Below, piece by piece: positions 1 through 8,889 of a DNA stretch of 64,000 nt. The notes below the pieces were generated by a model. The model saw only the letters and a list, made by a program, of their open reading frames with translations, made no database searches and was not told where the DNA came from. The stretch's first letter is position 1, and every line of letters starts with the position of its first letter. This DNA comes from Saccharothrix violaceirubra. GTDB taxonomy: Bacteria; Actinomycetota; Actinomycetes; Mycobacteriales; Pseudonocardiaceae. The stretch is from positions 4,898,001 through 4,962,000 of the forward strand of contig NZ_JACHJS010000001.1 of assembly GCF_014203755.1 (NCBI RefSeq), read 5' to 3'. Both the position numbers and the translations under genes were made by a program.

Positions 1-1573
1 GGCGGGAACGGACCCACGCGCGCGGCACGGCCGAGCGGAATGTCCGCCCCTCGCGCACCTCGTCTTTCAGTCGTTCGAAGAAGACGACGAACGAGTCCGC
101 GGTGATACCGATCGCCACGATGAAACCGGCGATGCCGGCGAGGTCGAGCGTGAACCCGATCCAGCGGCCGAGCAGCACCAGCACCGCGTAGACGACGACG
201 CCGGACAGCACCAGCGACAGGATCGTCAGCACGCCGAGCAGGCGGTAGTAGAACAGGCAGTACAGGAAGACCAGCGCGAGGCCGATGCCGCCCGCGATCA
301 GGCCCGCCTCCAGCGAGGCCAGACCCAGCGTCGCCGACACGGTCTCGGCCTCGGACGGCTCGAAGGACAGCGGCAGCGAACCGTACTTGAGCACGTTCGC
401 GAGGCCGTCGGCTTCCTTCTGGTTGAAGTTGCCGCTGATCTGGGTGCTGCCGCCGAGGATGGCCTCATTGATGCTCGGTGCCGAGACGACCTGGCTGTCG
501 AGCACGACGGCGATGAGCTGGCCGACGTTCGCCGAGGTGAACTTGCCCCACTTCGCGCCGCCCTCGCTCTTGAAGTCGAGGTTCACCACGAAGCCCGCGC
601 CCTGCGGGTTGGCGCCGGAGATGGCGTTGGCGATGTCCTCACCGGTGAGCCGGGAGTACATGCTGTAGTCGTCGTCCTTGACGCTGCCGTCGGCCGGCGG
701 CGTGACCGGCGCGAGCAGGTACTTCTGCGTGCGGTCCTGGTCGCAGGTCAGCAGCGGCAGGGCCGGGTCGTCGTTGCCGAGCAGCGGGTCGATCTTCGGG
801 CACACGAACGCGCCGAGCGCCTGCTGCACGACCTGCGGGTCCAGGGCGGCCCACTGCGGGTTCTGCCGGCACTGGCGGGACTCGTCGATCGCCTTGGTCG
901 CGTCGTCCGAGTACTCGCCGGCCAGCAGCACCTTGTCGCAGTCGGCCGGCTCGGGCTGGGCGGACGTGGGCGGTGCGGACGCCGACGTGGCGGGCGGCGC
1001 CGAGGAGTCGGCCGGTGCGGTCGTGGTCGGCTGCTGCGCCTCGACGGCGGGCGCCGGACGGCCCTGCGCGGTCGTGGTCGGCGCGGACGCGGTCTCCGAG
1101 GCCGGCGGCGGCGTGCTCGCGGACGTCGTCGGCGCGGCCGAGCCGGAGGCGGGCGCGCTCGGCGACGTGCTCTCGGGCGTGGCCTCCGCGTTGGGCACCG
1201 GCGAGCCGATGACCTTGCGGAAGTTCAGCTTCGCCGTCTGGCCGAGCCGCTTGGCACCCTCGCTGTCGGTGCCGGGAACGGTGATCACCAGGTTGGTGCC
1301 GTCGCGCACCACCTCGGGACCCGCGACGCCCAGGCCGTTGACCCGGGTCTCGATCAACATCCGGGCCTGGTCGAGGGCCTCGTCCGACGGCGTTTTGCCA
1401 TCGGGGGCGCGCGCGGTCAGCGTGACCCGCGTGCCGCCTTGCAGATCGATACCGAGTTTGGGGGTCGGCTTGTGGTTCCCGGTGAAGAACACCAGGGAGT
1501 ACAGCGCGACCACGATGAGGACAAATGCGCCCAGGTACTTCGCTGGGCGGATCTGCCCGGCCGGAGGTGCCAC
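1..1573 (-). CDS. secD: Protein translocase subunit SecD, cut by the left window edge
   Basis: SecD is a membrane subunit of the Sec export machinery; with SecF it uses the proton motive force to help release exported proteins. Translating the minus strand from a GTG at 1573 gives one N-terminal membrane segment near residues 12-28, the SecD signature GIDLQGGTRV near residue 40, a periplasmic domain interrupted by a Pro/Ser/Thr/Ala-rich linker near residues 115-190, and then C-terminal membrane helices with the conserved GFTLDLAGIAGFIVAIGI stretch. The frame is still open at base 1, so the C-terminus lies outside. A GAGGAG ribosome site sits about 11 bases before the GTG. The Ala/Pro/Thr-rich insertion is common in actinobacterial SecD. 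yajC lies directly upstream on the same strand. Confidence 0.95.
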   Translation of the reverse strand, partial: MAPPAGQIRPAKYLGAFVLIVVALYSLVFFTGNHKPTPKLGIDLQGGTRVTLTARAPDGKTPSDEALDQARMLIETRVNGLGVAGPEVVRDGTNLVITVPGTDSEGAKRLGQTAKLNFRKVIGSPVPNAEATPESTSPSAPASGSAAPTTSASTPPPASETASAPTTTAQGRPAPAVEAQQPTTTAPADSSAPPATSASAPPTSAQPEPADCDKVLLAGEYSDDATKAIDESRQCRQNPQWAALDPQVVQQALGAFVCPKIDPLLGNDDPALPLLTCDQDRTQKYLLAPVTPPADGSVKDDDYSMYSRLTGEDIANAISGANPQGAGFVVNLDFKSEGGAKWGKFTSANVGQLIAVVLDSQVVSAPSINEAILGGSTQISGNFNQKEADGLANVLKYGSLPLSFEPSEAETVSATLGLASLEAGLIAGGIGLALVFLYCLFYYRLLGVLTILSLVLSGVVVYAVLVLLGRWIGFTLDLAGIAGFIVAIGITADSFVVFFERLKDEVREGRTFRSAVPRAWVRSR

Positions 1574-1783
1574 GGTCCGTCCGTCTCCTCGAGAGGGAAA
1601 TGGTGGTGTCGACCCGCCGCCTGGTAGCCGATCGGGCCTGGGCAGCACGCCTTCGCCCGGATGTGGTGAAAGTCCGGGCGAGGGCGCAGCGTACCCCGCG
1701 TCGTGTGAGCTGCGCGTCACTGCCCGTCGGTGATCCGTTGACCGTTGCCGGTCGACGCGACGGCGCGGCTCACGCCCTGTGGA

Positions 1784-2122
1784 TCAGGCCTTGTCCTCGT
1801 CCTTGCGGGTGTCGTCGTCCGCGCGGGTGTCGGCGGTCGCCGGCACCTCGACCTCGTCGGCGACCTTCTCGCGGATGGCCTGGCGCAGCCAGGTCGTCAC
1901 GATGCCCTCGGAGATCTCCAGGTCGACCGTGGTGTCGTCGCTCGCGTCGTAGACGGTGCCGTACAGGCCCGACGTGGTCATGACCCGGTCGCCCGGTTCC
2001 AGCGACTTGAGCAGCGACTGCTGCTCGGCGACGGCCCGCTTCTGCTTGCGCGCGCTGAGGAACAGCGGCACCGCCAGCAGCACGAGCAGCAGCGGGAACA
2101 TCAAGGAAGAGAGGTTGCCCAT
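1784..2122 (-). CDS. yajC: Preprotein translocase accessory subunit YajC
   Basis: Small single-pass membrane protein of 112 residues that accompanies SecDF. The N-terminus (MGNLSSLMFPLLLVLLAVP) is a membrane helix. The body carries the family core around SLEPGDRVMTTSGLYGTV, with acidic residues at the C-terminus. Two ATG codons lie in tandem (2125 and 2122); the second is chosen because a GGAG box sits at a better distance from it. It is followed by secD after a 210-base gap, the normal yajC-secD order in actinobacteria. Confidence 0.92.
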   Translation of the reverse strand: MGNLSSLMFPLLLVLLAVPLFLSARKQKRAVAEQQSLLKSLEPGDRVMTTSGLYGTVYDASDDTTVDLEISEGIVTTWLRQAIREKVADEVEVPATADTRADDDTRKDEDKA

Positions 2123-2395
2123 CATTCTCCGATCGACCGGACTGCGGGCAGGGGTGCCCGGAACGTCCGAATTCCTGGGGTAGCGCCGCCGATTGTGCCA
2201 GGGCGCCCGCCACCCGCTTTCTCCGGGCGTGACGGCGACCGCATTCGACGGGGTCCGGCGCTCGGCGTCCGGCGGCGTCCGGCGGCGGTCGGTCGGGGTC
2301 GCCGCGGCGATCCGGCGACCGGCCGGGATGGCCGGAGACCTCGGCCCGGCGACCGGGCCACCGGAGCGTCGGGCCACCGGAGCGTCGGGCGGTCG

Positions 2396-2639
2396 CGGTC
2401 CCGGACCCACCGAAGCATCGGGCGGCGGGGCCGGGATCGCCGAAGGAGTCGAGAGGGCAGTCGGAGCCCGCCGATCGGCCGGGATCGCCGTGGAAGTCGG
2501 CGGCCAGGCGGGATCACCGACGGCGTCGGGCACCAGCCGGAGACCTCGATCAGCCACGATCGCCGTAGGCCTCGGGCGACTTGGCGGGATCCCCGAAGGT
2601 GTTGGGCGGCTGCGCGGGGTCGCCGAAAGCGTTGGGCGG
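2396..2639 (-). repeat. Degenerate 30-bp repeat array spanning the ruvB 3' end
   Basis: Read on the minus strand, three in-frame 30-bp units at 2610-2639, 2580-2609 and 2550-2579 encode the last decapeptides of RuvB ([29 protein letters not shown]). The same pattern (CCGCCCAAC, then TTCGGCGATCCCG) continues beyond the stop codon at 2504-2532, 2474-2503, 2426-2456 and 2396-2425. Similar 17-base spacers precede the copies at 2504 and 2426. Further left, a 16-bp doublet lies at 2358-2373 and 2374-2389. No gene is visible between 2123 and 2549. Confidence 0.75.
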
Positions 2640-3620
2640 TGGTTGCAAACCGAGGTGCAGCCACGCGGCGGCGGTCGCGACGCGGCCCCGGGGCGTGCGG
2701 GCCAGCATGCCCACGCGGACCAGGTACGGCTCGCAGACCTCCTCCACGGTGGTCGGCTCCTCCCCCACCGCGACGGCGAGCGTCGACACGCCCACCGGCC
2801 CGCCGCCGAACGAGCGGACGAGCGCGCCGAGCACCGCCCGGTCGAGCCGGTCGAGGCCCAGTTCGTCCACGTCGTACACGGCGAGCGCGTCCCGGGCCAC
2901 GTCCCGCGTCACGGCGCCGTCCGCGCGCACCTCGGCGTAGTCCCGGACCCGGCGCAGCAGCCGGTTGGCGATGCGGGGCGTGCCGCGCGACCGGCCGGCG
3001 ATCTCGCGCGCGCCGTCCGGCCGCAGGTCGATGGCCAGGATCGCGGCCGACCGGCGGACGATCAGCTCCAGGTCGTCTGCGGAGTAGAACTCCATGTGCC
3101 CGGTGAACCCGAACCGGTCGCGCAGCGGGCCGGTCAGGGCGCCGGACCTGGTCGTCGCGCCGACCAGCGTGAACGGCGCGATGTCGAGCGGGATGCTGGT
3201 CGCACCCGGACCCTTGCCCACCACGACGTCGACCCGGAAGTCCTCCATCGCCAGGTAGAGCATCTCCTCGGCGGGGCGGGCCATCCGGTGGATCTCGTCG
3301 ATGAACAGCACGTCGCCCTCGACCAGGTTCGACAGCATCGCGGCCAGGTCGCCCGCGCGTTCCAGTGCCGGACCCGACGTGATGCGCAGCGACGCGCCCA
3401 GCTCGGCCGCGATGATCATGGCGAGGCTGGTCTTGCCCAGTCCGGGCGGGCCCGACAGGAGGACGTGGTCCGGCGGCGAACCACGCCGCAAAGCGCCGTG
3501 CAGCACCAGTTCGAGCTGTTCGCGGACCTTGGCCTGGCCGACGAACTCGGCCAGGTCCCTGGGCCGCAACGTGGTCTCGACGTCGCGGTCGACCGGGTCG
3601 GGCAGCGGGTCGAGCGTCAT
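2550..3620 (-). CDS. ruvB: Holliday junction branch migration helicase RuvB
   Basis: AAA+ motor that drives Holliday-junction branch migration with RuvA. At 356 residues it has the family length plus a short tail. Walker A (GPPGLGKT) is at about residues 57-64 and Walker B (VLFIDEIHR) at about 104-112. Sensor motifs (GATTRSG, then PLRDRFG) and the C-terminal winged-helix DNA-binding domain follow. The ATG overlaps the ruvA stop by 4 bp (ATGA), which suggests translational coupling in a ruvCAB operon. The last 30 residues are three decapeptide repeats ([14 protein letters not shown]) that are not part of the usual RuvB fold; they are the coding edge of a longer DNA repeat array. Confidence 0.97.
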   Translation of the reverse strand: MTLDPLPDPVDRDVETTLRPRDLAEFVGQAKVREQLELVLHGALRRGSPPDHVLLSGPPGLGKTSLAMIIAAELGASLRITSGPALERAGDLAAMLSNLVEGDVLFIDEIHRMARPAEEMLYLAMEDFRVDVVVGKGPGATSIPLDIAPFTLVGATTRSGALTGPLRDRFGFTGHMEFYSADDLELIVRRSAAILAIDLRPDGAREIAGRSRGTPRIANRLLRRVRDYAEVRADGAVTRDVARDALAVYDVDELGLDRLDRAVLGALVRSFGGGPVGVSTLAVAVGEEPTTVEEVCEPYLVRVGMLARTPRGRVATAAAWLHLGLQPPPNAFGDPAQPPNTFGDPAKSPEAYGDRG

Positions 3621-4198
3621 CGCTTCCGACCCAGCACGGCCAGGGCCCGGCGAAGGACCTCGGACGTGCCCAGCGTGGCGTCCTCCGCGAGCACGGCGTC
3701 GACGGTCGGTTCCGCCTGCTTGGCCGGGAAGCCCAGGCCCAGCAGGGCTTCGGCGACCTGGGTGCGGACCTGGCCGGCCGTGCCGCGCGTCGCCGTCGTC
3801 TCGCCGACCTTGTCGCGCAGCTCGATGATCAACCGTTCGGCGCCCTTGCGGCCGATGCCGGGAACCTGGGTGAGCACGGTGATGTTGCCCTCGGCCAGGG
3901 CGGCGCGCAGCTTGTCCGGGTCGAGGACGGCGAGCGTGGCCAGCGCGAGTCGCGGGCCGATGCCGGACACGGTCTGGAGCAGGCCGAACAGTTCCCGCGA
4001 GTCGGGGTCGGTGAAACCGAACAGCGTCAACGAGTCCTCGCGGACGACCAGCGCGGTGGCCAGCGTCGTCTCCTCGCCGCGCCGCAGCGTGGCCAGGGTG
4101 GACGGGGTGGCCTGGACGGCGAAGCCCACGCCGCCCACGTCGACCACGACGTGGTCCAGACCGACGGACAGCACGGCACCGCGCAGCGAGGAGATCAC
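3617..4198 (-). CDS. ruvA: Holliday junction DNA-binding protein RuvA
   Basis: RuvA (193 residues) forms tetramers that hold the Holliday junction and load RuvB. It starts [13 protein letters not shown] from a GTG whose GTGA overlaps the ruvC stop by 4 bp. The N-terminal OB-fold ([19 protein letters not shown]) is followed by two helix-hairpin-helix motifs ([19 protein letters not shown] and [19 protein letters not shown]) and a C-terminal three-helix domain that contacts RuvB ([20 protein letters not shown]). The frame is open far upstream to 5200, but only this start fits the family and the overlap. Confidence 0.97.
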   Translation of the reverse strand: MISSLRGAVLSVGLDHVVVDVGGVGFAVQATPSTLATLRRGEETTLATALVVREDSLTLFGFTDPDSRELFGLLQTVSGIGPRLALATLAVLDPDKLRAALAEGNITVLTQVPGIGRKGAERLIIELRDKVGETTATRGTAGQVRTQVAEALLGLGFPAKQAEPTVDAVLAEDATLGTSEVLRRALAVLGRKR

Positions 4199-4764
4199 CG
4201 CGTCATCCTCTCCCGAGCCTCCGCGAGTTTCGCGCGGTGGGTCCGGGCGAGTTGTTCGGCGCGGGCCCTGGCTTCGTCCAGGCGGGACTTCATGGGTGCG
4301 CGCCACAGGTGGCAGATGGCCAGGGCCAGGGCGTCGGCGGCGTCGGCGGGTTTCGGGGCGGTCTTGAGGCCGAGGACCTTGGTGACCATGGCGGTGACCT
4401 GGGCCTTGTCGGCGCGGCCCGAACCGGTGACGGCGGCCTTCACCTCGCTGGGGGTGTGGAAGACGACGGGCAGGTCGCGGCGGGCGGCGGCCAGGGCGAC
4501 GATCCCGCCGGCCTGGGCGGTGCCCATGGCCGTGCGGACGTTGTGCTGGCTGAAGACCCGTTCGACGGCGACGACCTGTGGCCGGTGGTCGTCGAGCCAC
4601 TTCTCCACGGCGTCGGAGAGTTGCAGGAGTCTTCTGGAGAGGTCCTCGTCGGCGGGGGTGCGGATGACGTCCACCGCGACGGGGCGGACGGTGCGGCCCG
4701 GACCGCCGTCGACCACGCCGAACCCGCACCTGGTCAAGCCGGGGTCGACCCCGAACACCCGCAC
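4195..4764 (-). CDS. ruvC: Holliday junction resolvase RuvC
   Basis: RuvC (189 residues) is the RNase H-fold endonuclease that resolves Holliday junctions. It starts [18 protein letters not shown], where the first catalytic Asp sits in VDPG. The conserved [20 protein letters not shown] block carries the catalytic Glu, and the C-terminal [14 protein letters not shown] carries the last acidic pair. The GTG at 4764 is chosen because a GGAGG box lies 4 bases upstream and homologues begin here; the upstream extension would translate intergenic repeat DNA. It is first gene of the ruvCAB unit. Confidence 0.95.
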   Translation of the reverse strand: MRVFGVDPGLTRCGFGVVDGGPGRTVRPVAVDVIRTPADEDLSRRLLQLSDAVEKWLDDHRPQVVAVERVFSQHNVRTAMGTAQAGGIVALAAARRDLPVVFHTPSEVKAAVTGSGRADKAQVTAMVTKVLGLKTAPKPADAADALALAICHLWRAPMKSRLDEARARAEQLARTHRAKLAEARERMTR

Positions 4765-4851
4765 CGGACCTCCAGATCGTGCGCCGAACAACTGTTCGAA
4801 CCTTATCCGTTTCGGGCGTCGCGGTGCTGGTCGACACCCCGGGTGGGTCGC

Positions 4852-4990
4852 GCGAGTTATGCACTCGGACACCGCGAGTTGTGCGTTCAGGCACCGCGAA
4901 ATGTGCACTCGTGACCCCGACCTCGCGAGTCCTCCGCTCGGACACCCTGAAATACGCGTTCGGGCGGTGTGAAACTCGCGCTCGGGATCC
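4852..4990 (+). repeat. Locus 1 of a 22-bp A/B tandem repeat family (six units)
   Basis: Six 22-base units are visible: 4852-4873, 4874-4895, 4896-4917, a 7-base gap, then 4925-4946, 4947-4968 and 4969-4990. Type A units begin GCGAGT and end near CTCGGACACC. Type B units begin GCGAAATGTGC or CTGAAATACGC. The array ends with a TTCGACCGGG cap at 4991-5000. It fills much of the 4765-5257 gap between divergent ruvC and the diguanylate cyclase. No gene is seen in that gap. Confidence 0.85.
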
Positions 4991-5257
4991 TTCGACCGGG
5001 CAGGGTCGGTGGGGCGGGTGTGTGCTGGACGTGGCGGTACGGGTGGAGGGGGTTCTTGTGGCCACTGTGGAAGCGGGGCGGGTGGTCTGGTTTCGGGAGT
5101 TCGGGGTCTTCCGGGAGTTCGGGGTCTCGCTTCGTTTTGGCGCGGGCGGTCGGAAAACGGGTGCGTGGTGGGGTCCTCCCCGCGATCGACACAGTGTCAC
5201 CGGGTCACTACAGTGGCGCGGTCCACTGATCGACTCCAGTCTCGGCAGGCGGGTGCC

Positions 5258-6781
5258 ATGACACTGAGACGGTTCGGCGTTCTTGTGGGCCTGGTCTGTC
5301 TTGTGGTCTTCGTGCTGGTCTGTCTGGTCGTGTCGGGCGTACTCGGGCGGCAGTGGTCGTTGGTCGTCGACAAGTTCGGGCAGCTCGGGTTCGCGTCCGC
5401 GGCGGCTGTGCGGTTCTGGCGCAGTGGCGCACGGCGGGTCGGCGCCGCCCGGCGGTGGCGGTGGTGGATGGCGGCTGCCATGGGTGCCCTGGTGGTCGGG
5501 CTGGGATCCTGGATCTGGGGGCAGATCTTCCTCGGGGTCTCCCTGCCCTCGACCACGGTCGCCTCGGTCGGGTTTTTACTGGTCCCCGCGTTGGCCCTGT
5601 GTGCCGTGCTGGTCCTGGGGCACGGTGGCAGCGGGTCGTTGCCCGCCCATCGCAGTCGCGTGGTCGTGGTGCTCGACGGGGTGATCGTCGTCGGCTCCCT
5701 GTTCGTCCTGACGTGGGTCTCGCTGCTGGAGTCCGTGGTCCGGGCCTGGGCCACGTCGGGACCCGGGTTCGCGACCGTCGTGGCGCACCCGGCGGCCTAC
5801 GTGGTGTTGATGGTGGCGTTGCTGGTCTCGTCCTGGACGCATCGGGCGGTGCGACAGCTGCCGATGTTGTTCGTGGCGTTGGCGGCCGTGGCCCAGTCGT
5901 CCTCCGGGTGGGCGTTCGCCTACCTGGTGAGCCAGGGCGCCGGTTCGATACCCACCGTCGCCGACATCGGGTTCATGGTCTCGCCCGCCCTGTTCTTCCT
6001 CGCCGCGTTCGCGCCCGGCGCGGGGCGGCGGGATCGGGCCGTGCCCGGACGACTGGGTGCGGGCGAGTTGCTGCACCTGCTCGTCCCCTACCTGCCGATG
6101 CTGGTCACAGGCCTGTTCATCGTCGTCGGCACGGCCACCGGGGTGCGGCTCAACCCCCTGGAGATCTACGTCGGACTCGGGGTCGTGCTGTTGGTCATCG
6201 CACGCCAGCTACTCACCCTGATCGACAACGTCCGCCTGCTCGACCAGCTCCGGATCAGTCGCGAACGCCTGCGCCACCAGGCCTACCACGACCCGCTCAC
6301 CGGGATCGCCAACCGCGTCCTGTTCCGCGAGCACCTCGACCAGGCCCTCGACGGCTCCGACCCGGTCGTCGTGCTGTTCATCGACGTCGACGGGTTCAAG
6401 CGGATCAACGACGAGTACGGGCACGCCGAAGGCGACACGATCCTCCAGGTCGTGGCCGCCCGCCTCAAAGGTTGTGTCCGCGCACACGACACGGTCGCCC
6501 GGCTGGGCGGGGACGAGTTCGGCGTCCTGGTCACCGGCTACGAGCAGGCGCCCGAGGAGATCGGCGAACGCGTGCTCGACGCGTTGCGCGAACCGCACGC
6601 CACGGCCGCCGGCGAGCACACGATCCGGGCCAGCGTCGGCATCGCGCACCGGGCCCGTGCCGAGCGCGGGCCGACCTCCGACGACCTGCTCGGCAGCGCG
6701 GACGCGGCGATGTACGCGGCGAAACGGATGGGGAAGGGCATGGTCGTGGTGCACGGCACGGTCGAGGCGGAGCTGTCGTGA
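5258..6781 (+). CDS. Membrane-bound diguanylate cyclase (GGDEF)
   Basis: Predicted enzyme making cyclic di-GMP from two GTP. The first 330 or so residues contain about eight or nine hydrophobic helices, starting with [18 protein letters not shown], and form a membrane sensor of unknown ligand. The C-terminal domain has [15 protein letters not shown], the metal-site Asp in [12 protein letters not shown], and an intact active site LGGDEFG near residue 417. An RAHD inhibitory-site motif sits five residues before the GGDEF, so product feedback is likely. No EAL domain follows. The ATG at 5258 is preferred because upstream in-frame codons translate repeat DNA. The stop overlaps the next GTG by 4 bp. 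Confidence 0.9.
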   Translation: MTLRRFGVLVGLVCLVVFVLVCLVVSGVLGRQWSLVVDKFGQLGFASAAAVRFWRSGARRVGAARRWRWWMAAAMGALVVGLGSWIWGQIFLGVSLPSTTVASVGFLLVPALALCAVLVLGHGGSGSLPAHRSRVVVVLDGVIVVGSLFVLTWVSLLESVVRAWATSGPGFATVVAHPAAYVVLMVALLVSSWTHRAVRQLPMLFVALAAVAQSSSGWAFAYLVSQGAGSIPTVADIGFMVSPALFFLAAFAPGAGRRDRAVPGRLGAGELLHLLVPYLPMLVTGLFIVVGTATGVRLNPLEIYVGLGVVLLVIARQLLTLIDNVRLLDQLRISRERLRHQAYHDPLTGIANRVLFREHLDQALDGSDPVVVLFIDVDGFKRINDEYGHAEGDTILQVVAARLKGCVRAHDTVARLGGDEFGVLVTGYEQAPEEIGERVLDALREPHATAAGEHTIRASVGIAHRARAERGPTSDDLLGSADAAMYAAKRMGKGMVVVHGTVEAELS

Positions 6782-7224
6782 CGCCGGAGGAGGCGATCCG
6801 CGAACTCGGTCTGGAGCCGTTGCCGATCGAGGGTGGCCACTGGTCGCAGTCGTGGCGTTCGCCCGAGGTGTCCGCGATCCACTACCTGCTCGAGGCGCCC
6901 GAGTTCTCGGCCGTGCACCGGCTCGACCACGTGGAGATCTACACGTTCCACGCGGGCGACCCGTTGCGCATGCTGCTGCTGCACCCCGACGGCACGGTCA
7001 CCACGCCCGTGCTCGGCCTGGACCTCGCGGCCGGACAACGGCCGCAGGTGGTCGTGCCCGCCGGGGTGTGGCAGGCGAGCGAACCGGACGGCGGGTGGTC
7101 ACTGGTCGGCACGGTCGTGGTCCCGCCCTACACCGACGACATCGTCACGTTCGCCCACGCCGACGAGATCGCGCCCGCCTACCCCTCGCACGAGGGGCAG
7201 GTCAGGCGCCTCTGCCGGTTCTAG
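6778..7224 (+). CDS. Cupin_5 (DUF985) family protein
   Basis: Protein of 148 residues matching the DUF985/cupin_5 family: [42 protein letters not shown], then [16 protein letters not shown]. These are small beta-barrel proteins with conserved His/Glu residues; the biochemical role is generally unknown. The GTG at 6778 overlaps the upstream diguanylate cyclase stop by 4 bp, so the two are probably co-translated, although no functional link is known. Its stop shares a CTAG with the stop of fgd on the other strand, so the two genes converge with no gap. Confidence 0.85.
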   Translation: MTPEEAIRELGLEPLPIEGGHWSQSWRSPEVSAIHYLLEAPEFSAVHRLDHVEIYTFHAGDPLRMLLLHPDGTVTTPVLGLDLAAGQRPQVVVPAGVWQASEPDGGWSLVGTVVVPPYTDDIVTFAHADEIAPAYPSHEGQVRRLCRF

Positions 7225-8225
7225 CCGAGCTTGCGCAGCAACGGCAGCACATCTTCGGCGAACTGGCCCAGGAACCGCTCCTGGTCGTGACCGGGTCCGT
7301 GGAACACCAGGTGGTTCAACCCGGCGTCGACGTACGGCTTGATCCGCGCCACGGCCTCGGCCGGGTCGGAGGCGACGATCCAGCGCTTCGCGACCTGCTC
7401 GATCGGCAGTTCGTCGGCCAGCCGTTCCATCTCCTCGGCGCTGTCCACACTGTGCTTCTGCTCGGGCGTGAGCGACAGCGGCGCCCAGAACCGGGTGTTC
7501 TCCAGCGCCGCCGCCGGGTCGCGGTCGTAGGACAGCTTGATCTCGATCATCCGGTCGATGTCGTCGAACGAGCGGCCCGCCTGTTCCGCGCCCGCCTTCA
7601 CAGCCGGGATGAGCTGCTCGGTGTACAGGTCCATGCCCTTGCCGGACGTGCAGATGAACCCGTCGCCCGCGCGGCCCGCGTACCTGGCCACGGTCGGTCC
7701 GCCGGCCGCGACGTACACCGGCACGGGCCGCTCGGGCCGGTCGTACACGTTGGCGTTGACGAGCTTGTAGTACTCGCCGGCGAAGTCCACGTGCTGCCCG
7801 GTCCACAGCTCGCGCACGAGTTTCACGGCCTCGCGCAGCCGGGCGAAGCGCTCCTTGAACTCGGGCCACTCGCGGCCGGACACGGCGATCTCGTTGAGCG
7901 CCTCACCGCTGCCGACGCCGAGGAACACCCGGCCCGGGTAGAGCAGGCCGAGGGTGGCGAACGCCTGCGCCACCACGGCCGGGTTGTACCGGAACGTCGG
8001 GGTCAGGACGCTGGTGCCGAGCGTGACGCGCTCGGTCCGCTCCCCCACCGCGGCCAGCCACGCCAGCGCGAACGGCGCGTGCCCGCCCTCGTGCCGCCAC
8101 GGCAGGAAGTGGTCGGACACGGTCACGCTGTCCAGGCCGACCTGTTCGGCCCGGACCGCGTACTCCACCAGGTCACGCGGACCGAACTGCTCCGCGGACG
8201 CCTTGTACCCGAATTTCAACGCCAT
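7221..8225 (-). CDS. fgd: F420-dependent glucose-6-phosphate dehydrogenase
   Basis: Oxidises glucose-6-phosphate to 6-phosphogluconolactone while reducing coenzyme F420, feeding F420H2-dependent reductases. The 334-residue sequence follows mycobacterial Fgd1 almost end to end: [33 protein letters not shown] with the catalytic His and Trp, [34 protein letters not shown] with the Glu that acts as acid/base, [16 protein letters not shown], and [13 protein letters not shown]. The fit is to Fgd itself rather than just to the wider luciferase-like family. The gene stands alone on the minus strand. It implies that the host makes F420, as expected for actinomycetes. Confidence 0.93.
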   Translation of the reverse strand: MALKFGYKASAEQFGPRDLVEYAVRAEQVGLDSVTVSDHFLPWRHEGGHAPFALAWLAAVGERTERVTLGTSVLTPTFRYNPAVVAQAFATLGLLYPGRVFLGVGSGEALNEIAVSGREWPEFKERFARLREAVKLVRELWTGQHVDFAGEYYKLVNANVYDRPERPVPVYVAAGGPTVARYAGRAGDGFICTSGKGMDLYTEQLIPAVKAGAEQAGRSFDDIDRMIEIKLSYDRDPAAALENTRFWAPLSLTPEQKHSVDSAEEMERLADELPIEQVAKRWIVASDPAEAVARIKPYVDAGLNHLVFHGPGHDQERFLGQFAEDVLPLLRKLG

Positions 8226-8292
8226 GAGCCGCCCCTGTGTCGTCGTCGAAGCCCCGGGAGGGGCAAGTCCGGACCCGGCCCACGGTATTCCC

Positions 8293-8781
8293 TCAGCCCA
8301 TGGTCTTCTGGCCGTCGATCGACTCGCGGATGATGTCGGCGTGGCCCGCGTGCTGCGAGGTCTCGGCGATCACGTGCTGGAGCACGAACCGGTTGGACCA
8401 CTTGGCGCCGGGCGGGAACCAGGGCGCCTCGGGCAGCGGGTGTTCGTCGTCCAGGTCGAGCGTGGCGATGATCGCCTCGGTCTTCGTGGCGGTCTCCTCG
8501 TAGTCCTCGAGCAGGCCGTCGAGCGTCTCGCCGGGCAGCATGCGGTGCTGGTCCTCCCAGTTCTGCCCCTCCCAGCCCGCGTTCATCAGCTCGGCACCGC
8601 CGACCGCGAACCGCAGCCACGACTCCTCGACGCCGCGCACGTGCTTGATCAGACCGCCGATGCACAACTGGCTGACGGTGGGGCGGGACGCCGCCTGCTC
8701 GTCGGTCAGGGCCTGCGCGGTGTGCCGCAGGAAGCCGCGCTGACGGGCCAGCATGGCGATGAGGTCGGTCTTCTCGGACAT
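8293..8781 (-). CDS. DinB/DUF664 four-helix-bundle protein
   Basis: Protein of 162 residues of the DinB-like superfamily (DUF664 type), whose members are metal-binding four-helix bundles; some act as thiol-dependent transferases. The three His positions that usually bind metal are visible: [12 protein letters not shown], then [19 protein letters not shown] near the C-terminus. The start at MSEKTDL is chosen because a GGAG box lies about 8 bases upstream. It is downstream of and divergent from the DNA ligase gene, and in the same direction as fgd with a 67-base gap. The substrate cannot be deduced. Confidence 0.85.
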   Translation of the reverse strand: MSEKTDLIAMLARQRGFLRHTAQALTDEQAASRPTVSQLCIGGLIKHVRGVEESWLRFAVGGAELMNAGWEGQNWEDQHRMLPGETLDGLLEDYEETATKTEAIIATLDLDDEHPLPEAPWFPPGAKWSNRFVLQHVIAETSQHAGHADIIRESIDGQKTMG

Positions 8782-8889
8782 TCGGTGCTCCTTCTTGGTT
8801 CCGTGTGCCACCACGGTAGGAGCAATAGCGGACAGGTTCGGTCCTCATTCGCACACCCGGTGGAAAATTCGTCTCCGATCTACCCTCCG

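Noticed and set aside
4765..4908. Longer ruvC start at 4908
   Set aside because: The extra codons translate 22-bp repeat DNA; the GTG at 4764 has a GGAGG box and matches the family start.
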